NCBI RefSeq assembly: GCF_036199905.1
Contig: NZ_CP108109.1
Location: 2,480,001 to 2,544,000 of the forward strand
From: Streptomyces sp. NBC_00223
GTDB lineage: Bacteria; Actinomycetota; Actinomycetes; Streptomycetales; Streptomycetaceae
Reading direction: 5' to 3'
Length of the DNA: 64,000 bases
Part shown: positions 1 to 8,696 of the stretch, in pieces
How positions within the stretch are numbered: the stretch's first letter is position 1
Layout of the letters: every line of letters begins with the position of its first letter
Notes under the pieces: generated by a model
Seen by the model: the letters and a program-made list of their open reading frames with translations, nothing else
Databases searched by the model: none
Told to the model about the DNA's origin: nothing
Translations under genes and position numbers: made by a program

Positions 1-825
1 GATCCCGGCGGCCGCCCAGCGGTCGTGGCCGAGCACGCTGTACGCCGGGCGCGGCGCCGGGCGGACGAAGGCCGCGCTGGTGGTGGGCCTGACCCGCTCG
101 GGGTCGGCGCCCAGCAGCCGGAAGATCTCCCGGGTGAAGCCGTACCAGGTCGTCTCGCCGCCGCTCGTGCCGTGGTAGACGCCCGCGGGCGCCGCTCCGG
201 CCAGGGCCGCGGTCCCGAGCCGTACCAGCTGGTCGGCGAGGTCGGCGGTCCAGGTGGGCTGGCCGCGCTGGTCGTCCACCACGTCGAGGGTGTCCTTGAC
301 GCCCTCCAGTTTGATCATCGTACGGACGAAGTTGGCGCCCCCGGCTCCGTACAGCCACGCCGTGCGGACCACATAGCCGTCGTCGGGGAGGGTGCCGAGC
401 ACGGCCCGCTCCCCCGCCAGCTTGGTGCGGCCGTACGCGCCGCTCGGGCCGGTCGCGGCGTCCTCGGGGTACGGCGTGGTCGCGTCGCCGGGGAAGACAT
501 AGTCGGTGGAGACCTGGAGCAGCTTGGCGCCGGTCCTGGCGCACGCCTCGGCGAGGTGCCGGGCGCCGTCGCCGTTGATCCGCAGGGCCTGCGGCTCCTG
601 GGCCTCGGCGTCGTCGACGGCGGTCCAGGCCGCGCAGTTGACCACGACCACCGGGCGGTGCTCGGTCAGTACGGCGTCGACCGCCTCGGGGTCGGTGATG
701 TCCAGGGCCTTGCTGCCCAGGCCGACGACGGCGGTCTCGGGTTCGATCCGCAGCCGAGTGAGCAGGTCCTGGCCGAGCATGCCGGCGGCCCCCGTCACCA
801 GCCAGGTCGCGTGGGACGGCTTCAC
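1..825 (-). CDS. rfbD: dTDP-4-dehydrorhamnose reductase, 3' end cut by window edge
   Basis: Reduces dTDP-4-keto-L-rhamnose to dTDP-L-rhamnose, the last step of the nucleotide-sugar pathway. The frame opens with GTG at 825, whose GTGA overlaps the stop of rfbB, the coupling expected of an operon. The N-terminus has the Rossmann motif GAAGMLGQ; further on are STDYVF and YGRTKLAGE (the Y-x-x-x-K pair of the extended short-chain dehydrogenases) and a C-terminal HDRWAAAG segment typical of RmlD. About 275 codons are present; the family is near 290-300 residues, so perhaps 15-25 residues are missing beyond position 1. No internal stop is seen. Identification is firm. Confidence 0.93.
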   Translation of the reverse strand, partial: MKPSHATWLVTGAAGMLGQDLLTRLRIEPETAVVGLGSKALDITDPEAVDAVLTEHRPVVVVNCAAWTAVDDAEAQEPQALRINGDGARHLAEACARTGAKLLQVSTDYVFPGDATTPYPEDAATGPSGAYGRTKLAGERAVLGTLPDDGYVVRTAWLYGAGGANFVRTMIKLEGVKDTLDVVDDQRGQPTWTADLADQLVRLGTAALAGAAPAGVYHGTSGGETTWYGFTREIFRLLGADPERVRPTTSAAFVRPAPRPAYSVLGHDRWAAAGI

Positions 826-1805
826 AGTGCGGCGCGCTCCTTCAGCGGCTCCCACCAGGCCCGGTTCTCCCGGTACCAGGCGACGGTCTCGGCCAGGCCG
901 GTCGCGAAGTCCTTGCGCGGCGCGTAGCCCAGCTCGGTGCGGATCTTGGCGCAGTCCACGGAGTAGCGGCGGTCGTGGCCCTTGCGGTCCTCGACGTAGG
1001 TGACGCGGTCCCAGCCGGCGCCGCAGGCGTCCAGCAGCAGGCCGGTGAGCTCCTTGTTGGACAGCTCGGTGCCGCCGCCGATGTTGTAGACCTCGCCGGG
1101 GCGGCCCTTGGTGCGGACCAGGTCGATGCCCTGGACATGGTCGTCGATGTGCAGCCAGTCGCGTACGTTGCCGCCGTCGCCGTACAGCGGGACGTTGGCG
1201 CCGTCCAGCAGGTTGGTGATGAACAGCGGGATGACCTTCTCGGGGAAGTGGTGGTGCCCGTAGTTGTTGGAGCAGCGGGTCACCCGTACGTCCAGGTCGT
1301 GGGTGCGGTGGTAGGCGAGCGCGATCAGATCGCTGGACGCCTTGGCCGCGGAGTAGGGCGAGTTGGGCCGCACCGGATCGGTCTCGGGCCAGGACCCCTC
1401 GCTGATCGAGCCGTACACCTCGTCGGTGGAGATGTGCACGAAGGTCCGCAGGTTCTGCCGCAGGGCCGCGTCCAGCAGGGTCTGGGTACCGGCGACATTG
1501 GTGCGGATGAACTCGGTCGCGCCGAGGATCGAGCGGTCGACGTGCGACTCGGCGGCGAAGTGCACCACCTGGTCGTGCTCGGCGACGAGCTTGTTCACCA
1601 GCTCCGCGTCGCAGATGTCCCCCCGCACGAACCGGAATCCGGGGTGGTCGCGGACCTCGTCCAGGTTGGCCGGGTTGCCCGCGTAGGTCAGCAGGTCGAG
1701 CACGGTGATCGCGACGTCGCCCGGCCCCGACGGGCCGAGCAGCGTACGCACGTAGTGGGAGCCGATGAAGCCGGCGCCGCCGGTCACCAGAATGCGGTCG
1801 GTCAT
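822..1805 (-). CDS. rfbB: dTDP-glucose 4,6-dehydratase
   Basis: Converts dTDP-glucose to dTDP-4-keto-6-deoxyglucose with bound NAD+. The 327-residue product begins MTDRILVTGGAGFIGSHYVR, giving the GxxGxxG nucleotide-binding motif, and contains STDEVYG and YSAAKASSD, the catalytic Thr/Asp/Glu and Tyr-x-x-x-Lys sites of RmlB enzymes. The ATG at 1805 overlaps the stop of rfbA by 4 bp and its own stop overlaps the GTG of rfbD, so rfbA-rfbB-rfbD form a tightly coupled unit. rmlC (3,5-epimerase) is not visible in the window and may lie left of it or elsewhere. Next to the CDP-ribitol and TagF-like genes, the likely role is primary cell-wall glycopolymer decoration rather than an antibiotic sugar, though sequence alone does not exclude the latter. 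Confidence 0.95.
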   Translation of the reverse strand: MTDRILVTGGAGFIGSHYVRTLLGPSGPGDVAITVLDLLTYAGNPANLDEVRDHPGFRFVRGDICDAELVNKLVAEHDQVVHFAAESHVDRSILGATEFIRTNVAGTQTLLDAALRQNLRTFVHISTDEVYGSISEGSWPETDPVRPNSPYSAAKASSDLIALAYHRTHDLDVRVTRCSNNYGHHHFPEKVIPLFITNLLDGANVPLYGDGGNVRDWLHIDDHVQGIDLVRTKGRPGEVYNIGGGTELSNKELTGLLLDACGAGWDRVTYVEDRKGHDRRYSVDCAKIRTELGYAPRKDFATGLAETVAWYRENRAWWEPLKERAAL

Positions 1806-2869
1806 GAAGAGATCTGCACCTTGCTGTGGTCGCCGAGCACCAGCCGGTGCGCGGCGTGGTTACGGGGAGCGGGGGTCACCTCGACATTGCGGCCGATGAG
1901 CGAGGCCGCCACCCGGCGCACACCGGTCAGGGAGGAGTCCCGCAGCACGATCGAGTACTCGATCTCGCTGTCCTCGATCCGGCAGCCGTCGGAGATCGAG
2001 GTGAAGGGGCCGACGTACGAGTCGCTGATCACCGACTTCGCGCCGACGATCACCGGGCCGACGATCCGGCTGCCGGACACCTTGGCGCCCGCCTCGATCC
2101 GGACCCGGCCGATGATCTCGCTCGCGTCGTCGACCTCGCCCGCCACCAGCGGCGTCACGGTCTCCAGCACCGAGCGGTTGACCTCCAGCATGTCCGTGAC
2201 GTTGCCGGTGTCCTTCCAGTAGCCGGAGATCGTCGTGGAGCGCACATCGCGCCGCGCGTCGATCAGCCACTGGATCGCGTGGGTGATCTCCAGCTCGCCG
2301 CGCCAGGAGGGCTTGATGGCGCGGACCGCCTCGTGGACGGCCGGGGTGAAGAGATAGACGCCGACCAGGGCCAGATCGCTCTTGGGGTGCTTCGGCTTCT
2401 CCTCAAGACCGCGCACCCGGCCCTCGTCGTCGAGCTCCGCGACGCCGAAGGACGTGGGGTTGGGCACCTTGGTCAACAGGATCTGCGCGTCCGGCCGTTC
2501 GGCCCGGAAGCCGTCGACCAGACCGGTGATGCCGCCCACGATGAAGTTGTCGCCCAGGTACATCACGAAGTCGTCGTCGCCGAGGAAGTCACGGGCGATC
2601 AGCACCGCGTGCGCCAGCCCCAGCGGAGCCTCCTGCGGGATGTACGTCACCCGGATGCCGAGCGCGGAGCCGTCGCCGACGGCCTGTTCGATCTCCTCGG
2701 CGGTGTCGCCGACGATGATCCCGACCTCGGTGATCCCGGCGTCCGCGATCGCCTCAAGACCGTAGAAGAGCACGGGCTTGTTGGCGACCGGAACGAGCTG
2801 CTTGGCCGACGTGTGGGTGATCGGACGGAGGCGGGTACCCGCCCCTCCGGAGAGCACGAGTGCTTTCAC
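1802..2869 (-). CDS. rfbA: glucose-1-phosphate thymidylyltransferase, long (StrD) type
   Basis: Makes dTDP-glucose from dTTP and glucose-1-phosphate. I start it at the GTG at 2869, giving 355 residues beginning (M)KALVLSGGAGTRLRP, the classic sugar-nucleotidyltransferase signature; the frame continues upstream to 2953 but that extension is poor in family-like sequence. An alternative ATG lies at 2884. Beyond the catalytic Rossmann-like domain (about 1-235) the C-terminal 120 residues carry hexapeptide-type segments such as IEAGAKVSGSRIVGP, i.e. a left-handed beta-helix tail, which defines the long RmlA/StrD form of actinomycetes as opposed to the 290-residue enteric form. Its stop overlaps the rfbB start (ATGA). 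Confidence 0.93.
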   Translation of the reverse strand: MKALVLSGGAGTRLRPITHTSAKQLVPVANKPVLFYGLEAIADAGITEVGIIVGDTAEEIEQAVGDGSALGIRVTYIPQEAPLGLAHAVLIARDFLGDDDFVMYLGDNFIVGGITGLVDGFRAERPDAQILLTKVPNPTSFGVAELDDEGRVRGLEEKPKHPKSDLALVGVYLFTPAVHEAVRAIKPSWRGELEITHAIQWLIDARRDVRSTTISGYWKDTGNVTDMLEVNRSVLETVTPLVAGEVDDASEIIGRVRIEAGAKVSGSRIVGPVIVGAKSVISDSYVGPFTSISDGCRIEDSEIEYSIVLRDSSLTGVRRVAASLIGRNVEVTPAPRNHAAHRLVLGDHSKVQISS

Positions 2870-2949
2870 GTTGTGGTGTCCCATGCTGGATTCGAGGGCG
2901 GTTCCAGCGGGCTGGGGCCCGCGCCCCCGCTGCGAGCATAACCCGTCCG

Positions 2950-5109
2950 TCATCCCGCGTTCGTCTCCTGGCCGTCGGCCGCCAGCTCCTCGTCGGCGAG
3001 TCGGTCCGGAATGGATTGCTCCATTTCGTTCCGTGCCTCGGCGGTCGATGTGGCCGCCTCCCCGGCGCTGCCGGGCTGGGCCATCGCGGCCTGCTGGAGC
3101 AGCCGGACCTCGGCCTTGCGGGCCAGTTCGGTCAGTGCGGCGCCGAACCTGACGATCGAGGACGGCTCGTCGGGGCCGAGCAGATACTGCTTGATCTCCC
3201 GGCGTGGCGCGGTCAGCGGGTCCTTCTCCGGGTGGAGCACGGCGGTGATGAGTTCACCGATCCTGCTCGCCTTGTTGTTCAGTATCAGGGCGGCACGGGC
3301 CGCGGTGTTCTGCCGCCGGAACTCCTCCGTGCCCAGCCCCGCCGAGTCGGTGATGGCGTACGGCTTGCCGGTGGCGACGAAGTCGGAGACCACGCTGGAG
3401 ATGTCCGAGACCATCGCGTCGGCCTCGTTGAAGCACTCGTACAGATGCGGCGTCGGGCCGGACAGGACCTTGTGCTCCCAGTCGCTGAGCGAGCGCCAGT
3501 AGGCGGAGTTCCACGCCTCGCGCAGCTCCGCGACCCGGGCGGTCACCGCGGGGTCGGCCATCGCGTCCCTGGACATTATGGCCGGATCGGCCTCCGGGGA
3601 GGCGGCCTTGGGGACCAGCGTTTCGAGTTCGGCCTCGATCCGGGCCAGTTCTGCCCCGGCCCGCTCCTGCTCGGCGGCGCCCCGGGCGATCCGGCCGGCC
3701 CACGCCGGGTCGGCGGCGCGGTCCTCGGTGGCCTTGGCCAGCAGCGCCACCACCCGCTCATGGGCGCGCGCAGCCTTGGCGCTGACGGTGCCGGTGAACG
3801 GGTGCGGTTTGTACAGCACCCGGACCGGGGTCTTGGACTCGACCAGCCGGCGCACGATGTTGTGGCCGGCCCGCATCAGCGAGGTGTTGCCGGGTTCGTC
3901 GGTCCAGCCCTCCCAGGTGGGCGCGTACAGGACGGTCGGGATGCCCTCGGCGGGCGAGCCGTCCCACGCGGTGATCCGGGCCAGCTGCGGCCGGCCGACC
4001 TCGACGATGTCCTCGTCGCGCACCCCGACGTCGGCGAGGGCGTAACGGTCGCGGCCCGCCTTGCCCGCCGTCCACACCTCGTCGTACACCTTGCTGAACG
4101 GGTTGACGCTCGCGACCTTGTCGCTGTCGCCGTGGCCGATGAAGACGTGCTTCATGGTCGGCACCCGCAGCAGATGGATGTTCTTGCCGACGTTGGCCGG
4201 GTACAGCGCCACCCGGACGGTGGACAGGTCCATATTCATCAGATGCACCGAGCCCGGTACGCACAGCACCGGCAGGTCGGTGTCGGCGAGCTGGAGCAGG
4301 ACCCCGCGTTCGCGCAGGATCACCAGCGGGCGTTCCCCCTCCAGCTCCGCCATGGCGTCCAGCCACATGTCGACCTGGTAGGCGGAGTCGTTGGAGCCGG
4401 AGAAGTAGAGCACGGTGGACGGCCGGTAGGCGCTCAGCCAGCGGTCCATGAAGGCCAGCGCCTCGCCCGTGGGCGCGGGAAGCCAGCTGCGCCGCAGGTA
4501 GGGGGCGAGCGCGAGGATGTACAGCGTGCCGAGGGCGATGGTGATCCCGCCGCCGATGTACGCGTACAGCGGGTGGCCGGTCTCGGCGAAGACCAGCACC
4601 CCGGCCACGGCGGCCAGGTCGAGGTGGAGCATCTTCTCGCCGGACCGCGAGGTCAGCGCCAGGGACGGCGCGTCGGTGATCCGCAGCCCGGAGAGATCGA
4701 TGTTCCGTGTGCTGAAGGGAAGTCTGCGGCGATTTCGGATAAGTGTGATGAGAGCACTGTGCGGCGCCTGCATACCATAGAAGAGCAAAAAGTAGACCAC
4801 GACAATGGAAAATGCCGTGGTATTCGCCAGGTGCAATCGGGCCAACAACAGCACGAGCGTCAGTTCGCGCATAAGGAAACGCAGGGAAAGACCTGCTCGT
4901 GCCCTGCTCAACCGGTTGATCAGATAAGTACGACGATGATGGAGATACCAGTCGCTGACATAACTGACCACACCGGCCGCCACCAGCAACCACACGTTGG
5001 GCAGCAGGGCCGCCGCCACCAGACAGGGGAAGCTGAGGAGCAGGGCCAGCGCGGCGGCCAGCTCGGAACCGGTCGCCACACGGGCCAGGCGAATGGCGTT
5101 GGGAATCAC
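2950..5109 (-). CDS. membrane-anchored CDP-glycerol/ribitol glycerophosphotransferase family protein (TagF-like)
   Basis: Probably polymerises a polyol-phosphate chain (teichoic-acid type) from CDP-glycerol or CDP-ribitol on the inner face of the membrane. Start taken as GTG at 5109 because an AGGAG lies 9 nt upstream; 719 residues. Residues about 17-55, 82-118 and 161-204 are hydrophobic and look like five membrane spans. From about 230 the GT-B-like transferase follows, with GHGDSDK (325-331), VLYAPTWEGW (393-402), KPHP (434-437) and SDISSVVSDF (568-577), the motifs of the CDP-glycerol glycerophosphotransferase family. Odd: roughly 110 residues (about 441-552), rich in Ala/Glu/Arg and probably partly coiled-coil, are inserted between KPHP and SDISS. 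Codons for residues 50-130 are clearly lower in GC than the surroundings. The neighbouring CDP-ribitol synthase favours a ribitol-phosphate substrate, but this is inference. Confidence 0.85.
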   Translation of the reverse strand: MIPNAIRLARVATGSELAAALALLLSFPCLVAAALLPNVWLLVAAGVVSYVSDWYLHHRRTYLINRLSRARAGLSLRFLMRELTLVLLLARLHLANTTAFSIVVVYFLLFYGMQAPHSALITLIRNRRRLPFSTRNIDLSGLRITDAPSLALTSRSGEKMLHLDLAAVAGVLVFAETGHPLYAYIGGGITIALGTLYILALAPYLRRSWLPAPTGEALAFMDRWLSAYRPSTVLYFSGSNDSAYQVDMWLDAMAELEGERPLVILRERGVLLQLADTDLPVLCVPGSVHLMNMDLSTVRVALYPANVGKNIHLLRVPTMKHVFIGHGDSDKVASVNPFSKVYDEVWTAGKAGRDRYALADVGVRDEDIVEVGRPQLARITAWDGSPAEGIPTVLYAPTWEGWTDEPGNTSLMRAGHNIVRRLVESKTPVRVLYKPHPFTGTVSAKAARAHERVVALLAKATEDRAADPAWAGRIARGAAEQERAGAELARIEAELETLVPKAASPEADPAIMSRDAMADPAVTARVAELREAWNSAYWRSLSDWEHKVLSGPTPHLYECFNEADAMVSDISSVVSDFVATGKPYAITDSAGLGTEEFRRQNTAARAALILNNKASRIGELITAVLHPEKDPLTAPRREIKQYLLGPDEPSSIVRFGAALTELARKAEVRLLQQAAMAQPGSAGEAATSTAEARNEMEQSIPDRLADEELAADGQETNAG

Positions 5110-5274
5110 GAGTGACTGCTCCTGTGCGAAGTCGACGGGAAGGCGCGATAAGGGGAAATGCGCGCCATAACACATTCCCCCCACCAACCGATGAAGTCCC
5201 TGGGCGCGCCGACGGGCACACACCCCAGGGACCTCTACGGGATCTCCGAGCTCAATCCAATCGCGCCAACCCTA
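5110..5274 (-). other. intergenic region with a hairpin between the CDP-ribitol gene and the TagF-like gene
   Basis: This 165-bp gap is less GC-rich than the coding DNA. It contains GTCCCTGGG (5196-5204) and CCCAGGGAC (5224-5232), a 9-bp perfect stem with a 19-nt loop, between the two polymer genes, which read in the same direction. It might be a transcription attenuator or a processing site that sets the ratio of the two products; no U-tract follows. No open frame with family resemblance was seen. Confidence 0.35.
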
Positions 5275-6771
5275 CTACGCGTCTTCTCCCTCGGCCAAAA
5301 CCTGCGCCAATGCCCGTTCGATTCCCGATGCTCCGGAGAAGCCCTGCATCGGATCCTGCTGGCGTACGTCGATGACATGGCCGGTGAGTGTCGAGAGCAG
5401 GACGTCCAGGGAGGTGCGGGCCACCGCCTCCGAGGAGAGCAGGCTGCCGGCCGGTTCCTGGCCGAACGCCTTGGTCCGCATCGGGGTGGCGGTGCGCTCG
5501 GGGTTGACGCAGTTGACCCGGATGCCGTCCGAGGCCCACTCGTCGGCCAGCGCCTGGGTGAGGTTGACCATCGCGGCCTTGGTCGAGGAGTACAGGCTGT
5601 AGTCGGCGCGGCCGCGGGTGTAGCTGCTGGACGTGTAGAGCAGCAGTTGTCCGTCGGTCTCGGCGAGGTACTTGTGCGAGGCGCGGGCGATCTGCACCGG
5701 GGCCAGGTAGTTGACCCGCAGCGCTTCCTCGATGGTGGCGTTGTCGGTCTCGGCGAGCCGGCCGATGCGCAGCACGCCCGCGGTGTTCACCACGAAGTCG
5801 ACCCGGCCGGTCTCGGCGTACGCCCGGGACAGCGCGTCGTCCACGTGCTCGGGGTCCTCGACGTGGGTGCCGGTGGTGGAGCGGCCCAGCGCGAACACCC
5901 GGGCGCCGTAGCCCTCGGCCATCGCCGCGATGTCCGCGCCGATGCCGTAGGAGCCGCCGAAGACGACGAGGGTCTTGCCCGAGAGCAGTTCGCGGTACGC
6001 GGCCTCGTCGGACTGGCCGGGGGCCGCGGTGGAGGCGAGCTGGAAGAGCTTGTCGGCGATGAAGACGTCGACCGGCTGGGTCACCTTCATATTGTGCTCG
6101 TCACCGGGGACGACATAGATCGGCACGTCCGGCAGATACTTCAGGACCACCGAACAGTCGTCGGTGGCCTGGAAGTTGGGGTCGCCGCCGGCGACCTCGT
6201 AGGCGCGGCGGATGGTGGAGAGCCGGAACGCCTGGGGAGTCTGGCCGCGCCTCAGCCGGGAGCGGTCCGGGACGTCGGTGATGAACTCGCCGTCGTCCCC
6301 GTGGGTGCGGGTGACGATGATGGTGTCCGCCGAGGGGATCGCCACGTCGACCGCCTGGTAGCGGGCGAGGGCGGCGACGCAGTCCGTGATCACGCGCTGC
6401 GACAGCAGGGGGCGGACCGCGTCGTGGAACAGCACATTGCGGTCCTCGCCCGGCTCCAGGTCCTGGCTGAGGGCGGCGATGGCCCGCTCGGTGGTCTCGT
6501 TACGGGTCGCGCCGCCCTCGATGACCTGGCTGACCTTGCTCAGGCCGGCCTTGGCGACGAGCTTCTCGACGTCGGCGACATAGCCGGGAGCCATCAGGAC
6601 GACGACGTCGTCGATGTCCTCGGCCTGTTCGAAGATGGTGAGCGTGTGCTCGATCACCGCCTTGCCGGCGATCTTCAGCAACTGCTTGGGAATCGACAGG
6701 CCCACCCGCTGGCCGGTGCCGCCCGCGAGGACGACGGCGGTGGTGCGGGTCTTGGCGGTGTGCTGGGACAC
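5275..6771 (-). CDS. bifunctional CDP-ribitol pyrophosphorylase / ribulose-5-phosphate reductase (Bcs1/Acs1-like)
   Basis: Two enzymes in one 498-residue chain. Residues about 10-235 are an IspD/TarI-type cytidylyltransferase (LAGGTGQRVG near residue 16, PKQLL, HDAVRPLLS, DVAIPSADT). From about 265 a short-chain dehydrogenase follows, with GGSYGIGAD as the cofactor loop, NTAGVLRIG, a catalytic SSSY and YSLYSSTK (Tyr-x-x-x-Lys). The same order occurs in Haemophilus Bcs1/Acs1, which reduces ribulose-5-phosphate to ribitol-5-phosphate and activates it to CDP-ribitol. I start at GTG 6771, which has AGGTAGG 6 nt upstream, rather than at a TTG further up. Together with the following TagF-like polymerase this predicts a ribitol-phosphate surface polymer. 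Substrate specificity (ribitol or another polyol) is inferred. Confidence 0.82.
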   Translation of the reverse strand: MSQHTAKTRTTAVVLAGGTGQRVGLSIPKQLLKIAGKAVIEHTLTIFEQAEDIDDVVVLMAPGYVADVEKLVAKAGLSKVSQVIEGGATRNETTERAIAALSQDLEPGEDRNVLFHDAVRPLLSQRVITDCVAALARYQAVDVAIPSADTIIVTRTHGDDGEFITDVPDRSRLRRGQTPQAFRLSTIRRAYEVAGGDPNFQATDDCSVVLKYLPDVPIYVVPGDEHNMKVTQPVDVFIADKLFQLASTAAPGQSDEAAYRELLSGKTLVVFGGSYGIGADIAAMAEGYGARVFALGRSTTGTHVEDPEHVDDALSRAYAETGRVDFVVNTAGVLRIGRLAETDNATIEEALRVNYLAPVQIARASHKYLAETDGQLLLYTSSSYTRGRADYSLYSSTKAAMVNLTQALADEWASDGIRVNCVNPERTATPMRTKAFGQEPAGSLLSSEAVARTSLDVLLSTLTGHVIDVRQQDPMQGFSGASGIERALAQVLAEGEDA

Positions 6772-7053
6772 GAAAAACCTACCTAAAGACAACAAGAGGT
6801 GTACGGGATCGTCTCACCCCCGGTAATCGTCCCGCAAGGCGTTCCCCCCGCCCCTGTCACCCCCCGTTCACCCCGTGGCGGCCGGGCCGCGCACGGGGAC
6901 GGGACGGACGAAACCCGGTGCGGCGTCGGCGTGTTCCGGCGCGGGCCAGCCGGGCGGGTGGCGCGGGCCGACCGGCGGGCGGCACGCGGGGCCTCCCGGC
7001 GGGCGGGGACCGGCCGCGCGTGAGGCGGCCGGGCCCGTCCGCCGGGTCGCGGG
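6772..7053. other. very GC-rich intergenic region with no gene seen
   Basis: It separates the end of obg from the start of the polymer genes, all on the minus strand. The central part contains an imperfect tandem duplication of about 21 bp beginning GGCGCGGGCC (6939-6959 and 6960-6979). It presumably holds the obg transcript end and the promoter of the CDP-ribitol gene, but I could not identify either with confidence. Confidence 0.4.
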
Positions 7054-8499
7054 CTACGCGAAGGGGTCGAAGCCGCGGTACTCCTGCTCGGCCTCGTCCC
7101 GCTCGGCGTCGCGGTCCCGGCGCCGGGTCACGGCCGCGCGGGGCGCGTCCAGGCGGTGGTCCTCGCCGCGGCGACCCAGCATCTCCGCGCCGGCGACGAT
7201 GGACGGCTCCCAGTCGAAGACGACCGCGTCGTCGTCGGAGCCGATGGCGACGCCGTCGCCCGGCTTGGCGCCCGCCTTGAGCAGCGCGTCCTCGACGCCG
7301 AGGCGGTTGAGGCGGTCCGCGAGGTAGCCGACGGCCTCGTCGTTCGAGAAGTCGGTCTGGCGCACCCAGCGCTCGGGCTTCTCGCCGCGGACGCGGAAGA
7401 CGTCCTCGTCGGTGTCGTGCGTGACGGTGAAGCCCGCGTCGTCGACCGCACGCGGCCGGATGACGATCCGCGTGGACTCCTGGGCCGGCCGGTCCGCGCG
7501 CGTCTCGGCGACGATCTTCGCCAGCGCGAAGGACAGCTCCTTGAGACCTTCGTGCGAGACCGCGGACACCTCGAAGACCTGGTAGCCGCGGGACTCCAGG
7601 TCCGGCTTGATGATCTCGGCGAGGTCCCGCCCGTCGGGCACGTCGATCTTGTTGAGCACGACCAGCCGGGGCCGGTCCTCGAGCCCGCCGCCGTACGCCC
7701 GCAGCTCCGCCTCGATCACGTCGAGGTCGGTCGCCGGGTCGCGGTCGGACTCCAGGGTCGCGGTGTCCAGCACGTGCACGAGCACCGAGCAGCGCTCGAC
7801 GTGCCGCAGGAACTCCAGACCGAGCCCGCGGCCCTCGCTGGCGCCGGGGATCAGCCCGGGCACGTCGGCGATCGTGTACACGGTCGAGCCCGCGGTCACC
7901 ACACCGAGGTTGGGCACCAGCGTGGTGAACGGGTAGTCCGCGATCTTCGGCTTGGCCGCCGACAGCACGGAGATCAGCGAGGACTTGCCCGCGCTCGGGT
8001 AGCCGACCAGCGCCACGTCGGCGACGGTCTTGAGCTCCAGCACGACGTCCTGCAAGGTGCCGGGCTCGCCCAGCAGCGCGAAGCCGGGCGCCTTGCGGCG
8101 GGCCGAGGCCAGCGCCGCGTTGCCCAGGCCCCCGCGGCCGCCCTGGCCCGCGACGTACGTGGTGCCCTGGCCCACCAGGTCGGCCAGTACCTCGCCCTGC
8201 CCGTTCAGCACGACCGTGCCGTCCGGCACCGGCAGCACCAGGTCGGTGCCGTCCTTGCCCGAACGGTTGCCGCCCTCGCCAGGCTTGCCGTTGGTGGCCC
8301 TGCGGTGGGGGCTGTGGTGGTAGTCGAGCAGCGTGGTGACGTCCTGGTCGACGACCAGGATCACATCGCCGCCGCGACCGCCGTTGCCGCCGTCGGGGCC
8401 GCCCAGCGGCTTGAACTTCTCCCGGTGCACGGAGGCGCAGCCGTGGCCCCCGTTACCCGCGGCGACATGCAGCTCGACGCGGTCCACGAAGGTGGTCAT
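7054..8499 (-). CDS. obg: Obg/CgtA ribosome-associated GTPase
   Basis: Essential GTPase that binds the 50S subunit and, in Streptomyces, influences the onset of aerial growth. The 481-residue product starts [20 protein letters not shown] and has the glycine-rich Obg fold (about 1-158), the G domain with [12 protein letters not shown] (G1), [16 protein letters not shown] (G3) and NKID (G4), then the OCT domain seen only in a subset of Obg proteins (around [17 protein letters not shown]), and a charged tail. Third gene of the rplU-rpmA-obg unit, separated from rpmA by a strong hairpin that could lower obg expression relative to the ribosomal proteins. Start ATG at 8499 has AACTGGAGGAAGCACCC just upstream. 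Confidence 0.97.
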   Translation of the reverse strand: MTTFVDRVELHVAAGNGGHGCASVHREKFKPLGGPDGGNGGRGGDVILVVDQDVTTLLDYHHSPHRRATNGKPGEGGNRSGKDGTDLVLPVPDGTVVLNGQGEVLADLVGQGTTYVAGQGGRGGLGNAALASARRKAPGFALLGEPGTLQDVVLELKTVADVALVGYPSAGKSSLISVLSAAKPKIADYPFTTLVPNLGVVTAGSTVYTIADVPGLIPGASEGRGLGLEFLRHVERCSVLVHVLDTATLESDRDPATDLDVIEAELRAYGGGLEDRPRLVVLNKIDVPDGRDLAEIIKPDLESRGYQVFEVSAVSHEGLKELSFALAKIVAETRADRPAQESTRIVIRPRAVDDAGFTVTHDTDEDVFRVRGEKPERWVRQTDFSNDEAVGYLADRLNRLGVEDALLKAGAKPGDGVAIGSDDDAVVFDWEPSIVAGAEMLGRRGEDHRLDAPRAAVTRRRDRDAERDEAEQEYRGFDPFA

Positions 8500-8577
8500 G
8501 GGTGCTTCCTCCAGTTACCTGCGGGTGTGCGGTGGTTCGCTCGTGATTCCACGCATGTGTCAAGTGGTACAACGCGT

Positions 8578-8623
8578 CGAGGGCGGCCCCGCTTCCCGTT
8601 ACCGGGAGCGGGGTCCGCCCTCG
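8578..8623 (-). terminator. hairpin between rpmA and obg (terminator or attenuator)
   Basis: Long inverted repeat: arms of about 20 nt (CGAGGGCGG-CCCCGCT-TCCCG pairing with its near-perfect complement) around a TTAC loop, one bulge. It lies in the 197-bp gap between the rpmA stop and the obg start on the transcribed strand, so it either ends most rplU-rpmA transcripts or partially attenuates read-through into obg. No U-tract, as usual for Streptomyces terminators. Confidence 0.7.
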
Positions 8624-8696
8624 AAGTCTCTTCGGCGTGCCGTGATCCGGAGGATCGGTCCGGGAGGTCAGTCCCGGAGGATCGGTCTCAGCAGGA

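Noticed and set aside
1..2869. dTDP-rhamnose genes as part of an antibiotic cluster
   Set aside because: No glycosyltransferase for small molecules, PKS or NRPS gene is present; wall-polymer genes are the neighbours.
2860..5115. Large plus-strand open frame opposite the TagF-like gene
   Set aside because: Its product is a string of Gly/Arg/Val/Leu without motifs, and it is a mirror of the real minus-strand gene.
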